A stretch of 64,000 bases of DNA. It comes from Bacteroidota bacterium (GTDB taxonomy: Bacteria > Bacteroidota > Bacteroidia > AKYH767-A > 2013-40CM-41-45). Every line of letters begins with the position of its first letter. The stretch's first letter is position 1. Made by a program: the position numbers and the translations under genes. The stretch spans positions 248,001 through 312,000 of the forward strand of contig JADKJP010000002.1 in assembly GCA_016720935.1 (NCBI GenBank). The letters are read 5' to 3'. The notes under the pieces were generated by a model. It saw nothing but the letters and a program-made list of their open reading frames with translations. It ran no database searches and was not told the DNA's origin. Of this stretch, positions 36,460 to 45,227 are shown piece by piece.

Positions 36460-37137
36460 ATGAAAGTACTACTGGTAGAAGATGAAAAGGAATTACTGCA
36501 ATCCATGGTTGCGTTTTTAAAGGAATCAGGGATGGTTTGCGAGCAGGCGACAGATTTATCCTCTGCTCTGGAAAAGATTGATTTGTATGATTACGATTGT
36601 ATTGTCCTCGATATCGGTTTGCCTGATGGTAATGGCCTGAAGTTAATCGAAGAAATGCAGAAAAAGGAGCATAAAACAGGAATTGTGATCGTTTCTGCCC
36701 GAAATTCTCTCGATGACCGTCTTACCGGATTGAATATTGGGGCGGATGATTATATCACGAAGCCGTTTTATATGCCGGAACTGACTGCCAGGATCAAATC
36801 GGTAGTGCGCAGAAGAACATTTGAAGGAAAAAGGGAGATCATTTACCATGAATTAAAGGTTCTGCCCGATGAAATGGTGATGTATGTAAATGATAAAATG
36901 ATCAGCCTCACCAAGAAAGAGCACGAATTGCTTATGTATTTGCTGAGTAATTCGAATAAAGTGCTTACCAAAGAATCCATCGCTGAACACCTCTGGGGCG
37001 ACCACGCGGATATGGCCGATTCTTTTGATTTTATTTACAGCCATATCAAAAACCTCCGTAAAAAAATTACTGATAACGGAGGAAAGGACTACCTTAAATC
37101 AGTGTATGGAGTAGGGTACAAGTTTTCCGGTGAATAA
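36460..37137 (+). CDS. OmpR/PhoB-family response regulator
   Basis: A 225-residue two-component response regulator. The receiver domain has the acidic pair in LVEDEKEL, the phosphoacceptor Asp in CIVLDIGLPDGNG (about 51), a Ser in VIVSARNSLDD and the conserved Lys in YITKPFYMPEL. The C-terminal winged helix (about 125-223) has LTKKEHELLMYLLSNSNKVL and YLKSVYGVGYKFSGE, typical of DNA-binding OmpR-type effectors. The stop codon overlaps the start of the histidine kinase gene by one base, so the pair is translationally coupled. The target genes are not indicated by the sequence. Confidence 0.93.
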   Translation: MKVLLVEDEKELLQSMVAFLKESGMVCEQATDLSSALEKIDLYDYDCIVLDIGLPDGNGLKLIEEMQKKEHKTGIVIVSARNSLDDRLTGLNIGADDYITKPFYMPELTARIKSVVRRRTFEGKREIIYHELKVLPDEMVMYVNDKMISLTKKEHELLMYLLSNSNKVLTKESIAEHLWGDHADMADSFDFIYSHIKNLRKKITDNGGKDYLKSVYGVGYKFSGE

Positions 37138-38429
37138 TGAAGCTGCTGAATCTAACCAATCGCTACTACATTGTCATTGCATTATTTCTATTGCTGATCA
37201 GTGTCTCATTTCTTACCTATCGGGTCATATACCTGATGGACAAGGAAATCTCAGACCACATGCGCTATGAAAAAATGCAAATTGAAAAGCAGATTGCGTT
37301 ACAACCGGCGATTCAGAATACACATTTTGTTCTGGGAGATCGTATTCAGATTGACCCGATTCCAAAGTTTACTACGTTTAAAGTTATTCTCCGGGATACT
37401 ACTGTTCTTCTCAGCGAAGAAGGAAAAATTATCAAAGTTCCTTATCGGATTTTATCCTACGAACAACTTATTTCAAATCAAAGTTACCGCATCACCCTCT
37501 GGAGAAGGCTCACAGAAAACAGAGACCTGGGGAGAGGTTTGGTCACCACCATCATTCTTGTTTCACTGGATATCATCGCCTGTTTTTATTTTCTGAACCG
37601 ATGGTTTTCGAGTAAAGTATGGCGTCCCTTCTATCGCGCGATCAATGTGCTCAAGAAATTTGATCTTCAAAAAGGAGGTAAGGTATTGTTTCAGCGTTCC
37701 AATGTGGAGGAGTTCAATACCCTGAACGCGGAACTCACCAAACTCACCGATAAAGTCACACGAGATTATAAAAACCTCCGTGAGTTTACAGAGAACATGA
37801 GTCATGAAACTCAGACACCACTCGCGATTATCCGTTCGAAACTGGAACTCTTACTCCAATCAGAAAATTTAAAAGAAGATCAGATCGGACATATCCGAAG
37901 TACACTTGATTCAGTGAACAGACTTTCGAAAATGAACAAGAGCCTTATCCTGCTCACACGTATCGAGAATGAGCAATATGCCACGGAAGATTTGGTTCCA
38001 TTAGGAGTATTGCTAAGACAACAACTCGAAAGCCTTGATGTATTTATTGAAAATAAGGAACTGAAAGTTCAAACACATATCGATGATGATATCAGTATTC
38101 GCATGAATCAACATCTTGCGGATATTTTATTGACAAATCTATTATCCAATGCAATAAAATACAGCACCAGGGGAGGCGAACTTAACATAATGCTCACGAC
38201 CCAGAGATTGGTGGTGTCCAATTCAGGCCCTCCTTTGACAATTCCCGGAGATCAGATTTTTGAACGTTTTAAAAAAGGCGATTCACCAGATTCAGTTGGT
38301 CTCGGTCTGGCAATCGTGAAAAAAATTGGTGGCCATTGTAGTTTGCAGCTGCATTATGAATACACCAACGGAATGCATAATTTTATTGTTGAATTCAGGC
38401 CGGATCGGGTGGTTGTCCGTCAGGTCTGA
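37137..38429 (+). CDS. sensor histidine kinase
   Basis: A 430-residue membrane histidine kinase, the partner of the overlapping response regulator. The first transmembrane segment (about 9-31) and second (about 125-150) bracket a periplasmic sensor of roughly 95 residues with no recognised fold. The H-box is ENMSHETQTPLAIIRSKLEL (His about 222), where Gln replaces the more usual Arg/Lys after Glu-Thr/Leu. The N-box is ILLTNLLSNAIKYS and the G2 box VGLGLAIVKKIG. The G1 box appears reduced (LVVSNSGPPL in place of DNGxGI), a feature also seen in other Bacteroidota kinases of this size. Confidence 0.9.
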   Translation: MKLLNLTNRYYIVIALFLLLISVSFLTYRVIYLMDKEISDHMRYEKMQIEKQIALQPAIQNTHFVLGDRIQIDPIPKFTTFKVILRDTTVLLSEEGKIIKVPYRILSYEQLISNQSYRITLWRRLTENRDLGRGLVTTIILVSLDIIACFYFLNRWFSSKVWRPFYRAINVLKKFDLQKGGKVLFQRSNVEEFNTLNAELTKLTDKVTRDYKNLREFTENMSHETQTPLAIIRSKLELLLQSENLKEDQIGHIRSTLDSVNRLSKMNKSLILLTRIENEQYATEDLVPLGVLLRQQLESLDVFIENKELKVQTHIDDDISIRMNQHLADILLTNLLSNAIKYSTRGGELNIMLTTQRLVVSNSGPPLTIPGDQIFERFKKGDSPDSVGLGLAIVKKIGGHCSLQLHYEYTNGMHNFIVEFRPDRVVVRQV

Positions 38430-38528
38430 ATAATAAAAGCGTGATTCTATCCTTTTTTCCAACTTTTTTGCGGCGATTATACCATCGAAAGGAATCAATT
38501 TAGGTTTTTTTCAGCCCTTCAAAAGCCC

Positions 38529-38536
38529 TATCTTTG
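38529..38536 (+). promoter_or_regulatory. -7 box TATCTTTG
   Basis: An exact TAnnTTTG match ending 6 nt before the ATG at 38543, which would give an almost leaderless transcript for the PurF-like gene. Confidence 0.45.
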
Positions 38537-38542
38537 TAATCC

Positions 38543-40444
38543 ATGTCGGACTCCATCCATCACGAATGCGGCGTCGCGCTGATACGCTTGCTAAAACCCC
38601 TTTCTTACTACCAGGAGAAATACGGGACATCTTTTTACGCATTGAACAAACTATACCTGTTGATGGAGAAACAACACAACAGGGGACAAGACGGAGCCGG
38701 AATCGCGAATATTAAATTTGACGTGGACCCGGGAACACGGTACATCAGCCGTTACCGTTCCAATCACAAACAAGCGATCGCGGATATTTACGCGAGGATC
38801 CATTCAAAATTTGAACAGATCGGAAAATCACATCCTGATAAAATTAATAATCCGGAGTGGTTGAAGAAAAATGTAGCCTTCACCGGTGAATTGTGGCTGG
38901 GTCATTTAAGATATGGTACTTACGGTGGAAATAGTATTGAAGCTTGTCATCCTTTCCTGAGACAAAACAACTGGATGACACGAAATCTCGTTGTCGCAGG
39001 AAATTTTAATATGACCAATGTTGACGAGCTGTTTGAAGACCTTGTCAAACTCGGACAACATCCCAAAGAGAAAGCCGATACTGTTACAGTGATGGAGAAT
39101 ATTGGTCATTTCCTCGATGTAGAAAATGATGAACTCTATTATAAATTCAAAGAACTGGGCAATAGCAAACAGGAAATTTCTCCTCTGATAGCCGGACATC
39201 TGGATATCGCGAAAATTCTGCGCAATTCATCACAGAACTGGGACGGAGGATATACTATTGCAGGTTTGTTCGGACATGGCGATGCTTTTGTACTTCGTGA
39301 TCCGGCAGGAATTCGTCCGGCCTTTTATTACCGGGATGAAGAAATCGTTGTCGTTACTTCTGAAAGACCCGCAATACAAACCGCGTTGAATGTTCCTGCA
39401 GAAAAAATTCAGGAAATAAAACCCGGTCATGCACTCATCATTCGCAAGAATGGAAAAATCACTGAAGAGCAAATCAAAGAACCAACACAGAAACTGAGTT
39501 GTTCCTTCGAACGCATTTATTTTTCAAGAGGTAGCGACGTTGATATTTATAAAGAAAGAAAAGAACTCGGACGATTGTTGTGTCAGTCTACTTTACAGGC
39601 AGTAGATCACGATTTACGCAATACAGTTTTGTCATTTATTCCAAATACCGCTGAAGTCGCTTTTTATGGTATGCTTTCCGGGATGGAAGATTATCTCCGC
39701 GATGTAAAGAAGAGAAAGATTAAAGCCCTGGGTGATGATCTGACAGATGAAAAGTTAAACGAAATACTTTCTATTCGTCCAAGAGCGGAAAAGATCGCGA
39801 TTAAAGATGCAAAACTGCGCACCTTCATTACCAACGATACGGATCGCAGTGACATGGTCACTCACGTGTATGACATCACATACGGAACCATCCGCAAAGG
39901 CATCGATAATCTTGTGGTGATCGATGATTCAATCGTTCGTGGAACAACGTTGAAGAATTCTATCCTCCGCATGCTCGACCGTTTAGGTCCGAAAAAAATT
40001 GTCATCGTTTCTTCCGCTCCTCAAATCCGATATCCCGATTGCTATGGTATTGATATGGCAAGAATCGGTGATCTTGTTGCTTTTCGAGCGGCAATTGAAT
40101 TGCTTGATGAACACAATATGGAGCATATTGTAGATGAAGTTTATCAACGATGCAAAGAACAGCTTGAGCTGGGTGTGAATGAAATGAAAAATTTCGTTCG
40201 CATGATTTATCAGCCTTTCACCGCGGAACAAATCAGCGCGAAGATTGCTCAGTTGGTTCGTCCGGACGATTGCAAAGCGGAAGTACAGATTATTTTTCAG
40301 AAGATAGAAGATCTTCACAGCGCATGTCCGAATCATCGCGGTGACTGGTATTTCAGTGGGAATTATCCTACTCCGGGCGGTAACAAAGTTGTTAGCAGGG
40401 CCTTCATCAATTACATCGAAGGAATCAACGCTCGGGCGTATTAA
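38543..40444 (+). CDS. long-form PurF-like amidophosphoribosyltransferase family protein
   Basis: A 633-residue class II glutamine amidotransferase fused to a type I phosphoribosyltransferase domain. A short propeptide (MSDSIHHE) precedes the likely nucleophile Cys9 in CGVALIRL, as in processed PurF. RGQDGAGI and LGHLRYGTYG belong to the Ntn glutaminase. The PRPP-binding loop is NLVVIDDSIVRGTT (about 453-466). At about 630 residues it is longer than canonical PurF (about 470-500), with insertions around residues 80-110 and 150-200. Bacteroidota often carry such a long paralogue in addition to purF. It may act in purine synthesis or in a related reaction with another amine acceptor; the sequence does not decide. 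Confidence 0.85.
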   Translation: MSDSIHHECGVALIRLLKPLSYYQEKYGTSFYALNKLYLLMEKQHNRGQDGAGIANIKFDVDPGTRYISRYRSNHKQAIADIYARIHSKFEQIGKSHPDKINNPEWLKKNVAFTGELWLGHLRYGTYGGNSIEACHPFLRQNNWMTRNLVVAGNFNMTNVDELFEDLVKLGQHPKEKADTVTVMENIGHFLDVENDELYYKFKELGNSKQEISPLIAGHLDIAKILRNSSQNWDGGYTIAGLFGHGDAFVLRDPAGIRPAFYYRDEEIVVVTSERPAIQTALNVPAEKIQEIKPGHALIIRKNGKITEEQIKEPTQKLSCSFERIYFSRGSDVDIYKERKELGRLLCQSTLQAVDHDLRNTVLSFIPNTAEVAFYGMLSGMEDYLRDVKKRKIKALGDDLTDEKLNEILSIRPRAEKIAIKDAKLRTFITNDTDRSDMVTHVYDITYGTIRKGIDNLVVIDDSIVRGTTLKNSILRMLDRLGPKKIVIVSSAPQIRYPDCYGIDMARIGDLVAFRAAIELLDEHNMEHIVDEVYQRCKEQLELGVNEMKNFVRMIYQPFTAEQISAKIAQLVRPDDCKAEVQIIFQKIEDLHSACPNHRGDWYFSGNYPTPGGNKVVSRAFINYIEGINARAY

Positions 40445-40699
40445 TTTCCGCTTTTCCTGATTTTAGCTTCCATTTTTTTATTCTATCGGAGAAATCCGTG
40501 TAGTGATTTTGTATTCGGGTCAATAGCGAACCGCATTTTGTAAGTATCTTTTTTCAGCTCAAACAGAGAGACAGATCAGGATCAGACTGTTAACACTTGA
40601 ATTTTCAGACAATCTGTACGAAAACCTTACAGAACCTTACACTTTGGTAACTAAGGTCATTTAACGTCGTTTTGAAGCAAGCCCCAATTAAAATTTTTT

Positions 40700-42871
40700 A
40701 TGCCAAGGCCTGAATTACGAAACCGACAAAGGATGTCCATGAGCAACAGAATTATTCTGTTCAGCTCCATTGGATTATTAATTGCCTTTGGTATTTTTTT
40801 CCTGATAGCAAATTTCGGAAATCATAAAAGAGCAATGGCCGCGCTGGGAATGCATGGTGCAAAGACTGTTTCATCCACCGGTGTTATAGTAAATGAATAC
40901 ACTTCATTAACATCCAATGCGAGTTCCGGTTCGACCAGTATTAACGTAAGCAGTTCAAGTTTGAACGCGAATGGTCGCTTTTCCGGTAACCTTGCAGCTG
41001 GGGAATTACTGATGATCATTCAGATGCAGGGAGCATCCATCAACAATACGGATGCCTCCACTTATGGTGCCGTAACTAGCTATAACAATTGCGGAAATTT
41101 TGAATTTATTGAAGTACAGTCTATCCTCAGCGCGACATCCATACGATTAGCCAATGGACTTGCCCGTTCTTATTCTACCAGTGGTAAAGTTCAGGTGATC
41201 CGTGTTCCAAGATATTCATCACTCACAGTAAACGAAGGCGCCAGCATTACTTGCTCAGCCTGGAATGGTAGTACCGGAGGTATTGTTGCCATCGAGAACA
41301 ATGGAACCTCTGTTATCAATGGAACTATTGATGCAACTGCTAAGGGTTTTCAAGGTGGAGCAGTGGAATGGAATACCGCAACACCCGGAAATCACACGAT
41401 CTGGAGATCCACTGCCGATACGGATGGTGGTGAAAAAGGAGAAAGCATTGCCGGGATCCCTTCTTCATTACCCAATGGAAGATATGGTCGTGGTGCACCT
41501 GCGAACGGTGGCGGCGGCGGTAATTCGCACAATGCCGGCGGCGGCGGTGGAGCCAATGGAGGCAATGTAGCATCCTGGAATGGCAAAGGAAATCCATTCA
41601 ACTTGAATGGTAACTGGACTACTGCATGGAATCTTGAAGCAGCAGGTTTCGCCCTGAATACATCAAGTGGTGGTGGCCGGGGTGGTTATACATGGTCCAA
41701 TGCAAGTTTGAATCCAATCACTACAGCTCCCGGTAATGCGGGGTGGACAGGTGATAATCGTTACAATGTAGGTGGTTATGGTGGACGGCCGAATACATTT
41801 ACATCATCCAAAATTTTTATGGGTGGAGGTGGAGGTGCCGGTGATGCCAATAATAATGTAGCTACAGGCGGTGGAGATGGTGGCGGAATCGTTTATCTCC
41901 TGAGTGGAAAAAATGTCAGCGGTGCCGGATCCATTGTAGCCAATGGTGAAGATGTACCAACATCTTCCGGAACACCCGGTGACGCGGGTGGTGGCGGCGG
42001 TGGCGGCGGAGCGATATTTATATTTTCATATACAGGTACAGTTAGTGGAATTACTCTCACCGCACGGGGAGGAGTTGGAGGATCACAATTTTTGAATAAT
42101 GGAGCTGAAGTGGAAGGAAATGGCGGCGGTGGCGGCGGTGGTTATATTTCAGTTTCCAATCCGGTTCTTGGCTTAGCAACAAGTGTTGCAGGAGGTACTT
42201 TTGGAGTTACCAATGCCCCGCCAATGGTGAATTTTACTGCAAACGGTGCTACCAGCGGAGGTGCAGGAAGTATTGTCAATAATCCCGCGAATCCGTATTC
42301 CACTAGTACCACCCTTCCCATCGAATTGAAATCATTTGAAGCAAGGCCCGAAAACGGAATGGTGCATATTGAATGGCTCACCGCAAGCGAAGTGAACAAT
42401 AACTACTTCATTGTTGAAAAAAGTCAGGATGGTATTCTTTATACACGCTTGTGTTTGGTGAATGGAGCCGGAAACAGCACATCCGAATTGTATTATGAAT
42501 GTATGGATGAACATCCATCTACCGGAATCAGCTATTACAGACTCAGCCAAACGGATTATGATGGTAAGACTGAATTTTTCGAACCGGTAATTGTCAGAAT
42601 GCAGGGCGATACTCCCGAAAGCTTAAGGATAAAAAGCATTTACCCAAATCCGTTTGAAGAGGAACTTTCTTTTGTCTTTTCGGAAAAACCGCCAACCGGA
42701 AAAGTATGTCTCGTGAATTCAGCCGGACAAGTTGTGCGTATGGAAAAAATGGAAACTGGTGAAAATAAATTTAAATTGAATCACCTCGATAATTTACTAC
42801 CCGGAACTTACTATTTGTGTTTTGTCAGCAAAGACAATAAAGTTGTCCTGCAAAAAGTGATGAAGCAGTAA
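40700..42871 (+). CDS. Gly-rich T9SS type A sorting-domain protein
   Basis: A 723-residue secreted protein. The start is uncertain: ATGs at 40700, 40733 and 40739 all precede the hydrophobic segment IILFSSIGLLIAFGIFFLIA. The body (about 55-520) is dominated by GGGGG- and NGGG-rich loops on beta strands, similar in style to AgmC-like gliding/adventurous motility proteins of myxobacteria (TVNDY-like start, here GVIVNEYTSLTSNASSGST). Then LPIELKSFEA and ASEVNNNYFIVEKSQDG form the usual pre-sorting Ig-like domain, and IYPNPFEEE starts the sorting domain. No catalytic motif was seen. It is likely a surface structural protein. Confidence 0.8.
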   Translation: MPRPELRNRQRMSMSNRIILFSSIGLLIAFGIFFLIANFGNHKRAMAALGMHGAKTVSSTGVIVNEYTSLTSNASSGSTSINVSSSSLNANGRFSGNLAAGELLMIIQMQGASINNTDASTYGAVTSYNNCGNFEFIEVQSILSATSIRLANGLARSYSTSGKVQVIRVPRYSSLTVNEGASITCSAWNGSTGGIVAIENNGTSVINGTIDATAKGFQGGAVEWNTATPGNHTIWRSTADTDGGEKGESIAGIPSSLPNGRYGRGAPANGGGGGNSHNAGGGGGANGGNVASWNGKGNPFNLNGNWTTAWNLEAAGFALNTSSGGGRGGYTWSNASLNPITTAPGNAGWTGDNRYNVGGYGGRPNTFTSSKIFMGGGGGAGDANNNVATGGGDGGGIVYLLSGKNVSGAGSIVANGEDVPTSSGTPGDAGGGGGGGGAIFIFSYTGTVSGITLTARGGVGGSQFLNNGAEVEGNGGGGGGGYISVSNPVLGLATSVAGGTFGVTNAPPMVNFTANGATSGGAGSIVNNPANPYSTSTTLPIELKSFEARPENGMVHIEWLTASEVNNNYFIVEKSQDGILYTRLCLVNGAGNSTSELYYECMDEHPSTGISYYRLSQTDYDGKTEFFEPVIVRMQGDTPESLRIKSIYPNPFEEELSFVFSEKPPTGKVCLVNSAGQVVRMEKMETGENKFKLNHLDNLLPGTYYLCFVSKDNKVVLQKVMKQ

Positions 42872-43019
42872 TTTTTCATCATTAATATTTTTCCAAAGAA
42901 TTTCCCGGGAATTTGTTTTCAAAAATCCAGTCATTTTTCTAAATAGATTCTGAAGAATTTCTGTTTTTATGCAGTAAGATTCTCTGATTCTAATCATTTA
43001 TAAAAACGGAGTCTGCACG

Positions 43020-43027
43020 TAATTTTG
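43020..43027 (+). promoter_or_regulatory. -7 box TAATTTTG of the diheme peroxidase gene
   Basis: An exact TAnnTTTG match 17 nt upstream of the ATG at 43044. Confidence 0.45.
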
Positions 43028-43043
43028 CAAAAAATAACGTGTT

Positions 43044-44111
43044 ATGAAGACGCTACTCATCTCCCTTTTTATCGCAATCACTTTTATTGCCTGCCAGGGA
43101 CCGGCTCCAAAGCAACAAGAAACCGCAAGTACTGCAAATGCTGATCAACAAAAGGATCAAAATCTTCTGAATGCTGCCCGCAATTTTTTTCAACCCTTGC
43201 CACTTGTTGCGGAGAATGCTGAAAATCCAATCACCCCTGAAAAAGTGAACCTTGGTAAATTGTTGTATTACGATACTCATCTTTCCAAAGCGGGTAAAAA
43301 CAGTTGCAATTCATGTCACAACCTGGCAACGTATGGAGTCGATAATAAGGCGACATCGACCGGTGATGCAGGAAAAAATGGAGAACGAAACTCTCCAACA
43401 GTGCTGAACGCGGCATTGCATACTTCCCAATTCTGGGATGGTCGTGCGAAGGATGTGGAAGAGCAAGCCGGTATGCCAATCATGAACCCGGTTGAAATGG
43501 CTATTCCGCACAAAGATTTTCTGGTAAATCGACTGGCTTCACTTCCGGTTTACAAGGAAGAATTCAGCAAAGCCTTTCCTGAAGATAAAAATCCGGTGAC
43601 ATTCGAAAATCTGCAGAAATCGATTGCTGCTTTTGAACGTACATTAATTACACCATCCAAGTTTGATAAATATCTTGGTGGAGACCTTGCCTCTTTAACA
43701 GCAGAAGAAAAAAATGGTCTGCAATCTTTTATGGATGCAGGTTGTACAACCTGTCATAACGGTGCTGTTCTTGGAGGAACGATGTTTCAAAAATTTGGCC
43801 TTGTAGCGGATTATCATTCACTCACCGGAAGTAATACAAAAGATGAAGGAAGGAAAAATGTAACAAAACAAGAAAGCGATAAAGATATGTTCAAAGTTCC
43901 CGGCTTAAGGAATATTACGGAAACATATCCTTATTTCCATGATGGTAGCGTTGCGGAACTCGATAAAGCAATTCAGATCATGGCAAAAGTGCAACTGAAC
44001 AAGGACCTGACCGCCGATCAGGTAAGTTCAATCTCAGCTTTCCTGAAAACACTCAAAGGAGAAGTTCCCGAGGATGCTAAAAAAATTCCGGATCTTCTTG
44101 TACAAAAATAA
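43044..44111 (+). CDS. diheme cytochrome-c peroxidase (CcpA/MauG family) lipoprotein
   Basis: A 355-residue periplasmic diheme peroxidase that reduces hydrogen peroxide. The lipobox FIAC makes it a predicted lipoprotein. Two heme motifs are present: NSCNSCHN (about 89-93) and DAGCTTCHN (about 232-236). Other conserved pieces are LGKLLYYDTHLSKAG, NSPTVLNAALHTSQFWDGRA, and YPYFHDGSVAELDKAI near the C-terminus. The length is typical. The 3' end overlaps the convergent asd reading frame by 78 nt, and a 16-bp inverted repeat follows at 44126-44180. It probably protects against peroxide in the periplasm. Confidence 0.92.
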   Translation: MKTLLISLFIAITFIACQGPAPKQQETASTANADQQKDQNLLNAARNFFQPLPLVAENAENPITPEKVNLGKLLYYDTHLSKAGKNSCNSCHNLATYGVDNKATSTGDAGKNGERNSPTVLNAALHTSQFWDGRAKDVEEQAGMPIMNPVEMAIPHKDFLVNRLASLPVYKEEFSKAFPEDKNPVTFENLQKSIAAFERTLITPSKFDKYLGGDLASLTAEEKNGLQSFMDAGCTTCHNGAVLGGTMFQKFGLVADYHSLTGSNTKDEGRKNVTKQESDKDMFKVPGLRNITETYPYFHDGSVAELDKAIQIMAKVQLNKDLTADQVSSISAFLKTLKGEVPEDAKKIPDLLVQK

Positions 44112-45140
44112 TTGACAGAGCAGTGGAATACCTTGTGAGTAGAATAATCTATGAAACGATTTTTTACTCACAAGGTATTCTGCAATCTGAACAGCATTGG
44201 TCGCGGCCCCTTTGCGGAGGTTGTCGGAAACAATCCAGAGATTGAGTGTGTTGTCCTGTGATTCATCCCGACGAATTCTGCCTACAAACACATCATCTTT
44301 TCCTTCGGCATCGATTGGCATAGGATATTTCGCGTTGGCAGGATCGTCAACTACAGTGACACCCGGAGTATTTGACAATAAATTCCGGACATCGTCGAGA
44401 GAATAGTCTTTTTCAAATTCTACATTCACGGATTCGCTGTGTCCGCCTTTTACAGGAACACGAACCGTTGTGGAAGTAACACGGATTGAATCGTCGCGAA
44501 GAATTTTCCGCGTTTCATTCACCATCTTCATTTCTTCCTTGGTATAACCATTCTCTATGAACACATCAATTTGAGGTAAAACATTCAGATCGATGTTATA
44601 CTTATAGGCCATCTCACCGGAAATACCTTTTCGCTCATTCATCAGCTGGTCCACAGCTTTTTTTCCGGTACCCGAAACACTCTGATAAGTGCTGACTACA
44701 ATGCGTTTGATTTTATATGCTTTGTGCAACGGACTTAATGCCATCACCATTTGTATCGTGGAGCAATTCGGATTGGCGATGATCTTATCATTGACGGATA
44801 AAATATCCGCGTTGATTTCAGGAACAATCAATGCTTTGTCGGGATGCATTCGCCATGCGGAGGAGTTATCAATCACCACACTTCCGGCAGCGGCAAATTT
44901 TGGAGCCCATTCGAGGGATGTATTTCCGCCTGCTGAAAACAAAGCGATTTGTGGACGCAATCGCACACCTTCCTCCATTCCTACAACACTGTAGTTTTTC
45001 CCGCGGAAGCTGATTTGTTTGCCCACCGATTTCTCGGAAGCGACAGGGATCAGTTCGGTAACAGGGAAATTTCTTTCTTCTAAAACTTTTAACATCATAC
45101 CGCCCACCAGTCCGGTGGCGCCGACTACAGCAACTTTCAT
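44034..45140 (-). CDS. asd: aspartate-semialdehyde dehydrogenase with C-terminal extension
   Basis: Reduces aspartyl-4-phosphate to aspartate semialdehyde in the lysine/threonine/methionine pathway. The ATG at 45140 begins MKVAVVGATGLVGGMML (GxxGxxG cofactor site). The catalytic Cys is in NPNCSTIQMV, and VPVKGGHSE carries the substrate Arg/His region. Family homology ends at NAVQIAEYLVSK; about 40 further residues (KSFHRLFYSQG to CFQES) are not family-like and run antisense into the peroxidase gene. One extra A in the A6 run at the end of SKK would give an immediate TAG, so a homopolymer error or true stop loss is likely. The real end may be near 44150. Confidence 0.9.
   Translation of the reverse strand: MKVAVVGATGLVGGMMLKVLEERNFPVTELIPVASEKSVGKQISFRGKNYSVVGMEEGVRLRPQIALFSAGGNTSLEWAPKFAAAGSVVIDNSSAWRMHPDKALIVPEINADILSVNDKIIANPNCSTIQMVMALSPLHKAYKIKRIVVSTYQSVSGTGKKAVDQLMNERKGISGEMAYKYNIDLNVLPQIDVFIENGYTKEEMKMVNETRKILRDDSIRVTSTTVRVPVKGGHSESVNVEFEKDYSLDDVRNLLSNTPGVTVVDDPANAKYPMPIDAEGKDDVFVGRIRRDESQDNTLNLWIVSDNLRKGAATNAVQIAEYLVSKKSFHRLFYSQGIPLLCQLFLYKKIRNFFSILGNFSFECFQES
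44126..44180. repeat. 16-bp perfect inverted repeat between convergent genes
   Basis: GAATACCTTGTGAGTA (44126-44141) is repeated in inverted orientation at 44165-44180, separated by 23 nt. The right arm encodes EYLVS of aspartate-semialdehyde dehydrogenase. It can form a bidirectional hairpin at the end of both genes, though neither side has a good external U-run. Confidence 0.8.
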
Positions 45141-45227
45141 ATTTCGCTTAATATAAGTTCCCTCTTTTTTGCGGTTGTATCCACACTTTAAGGGAAATAG
45201 ATTTGTCCGCAAATTAACGTTAAAGAC

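Noticed and set aside
41510..42140. GGCGGCGG-type repeats resembling a microsatellite
   Set aside because: They lie in frame in the Gly-rich T9SS protein and encode GGGG loops, so they need no separate explanation.
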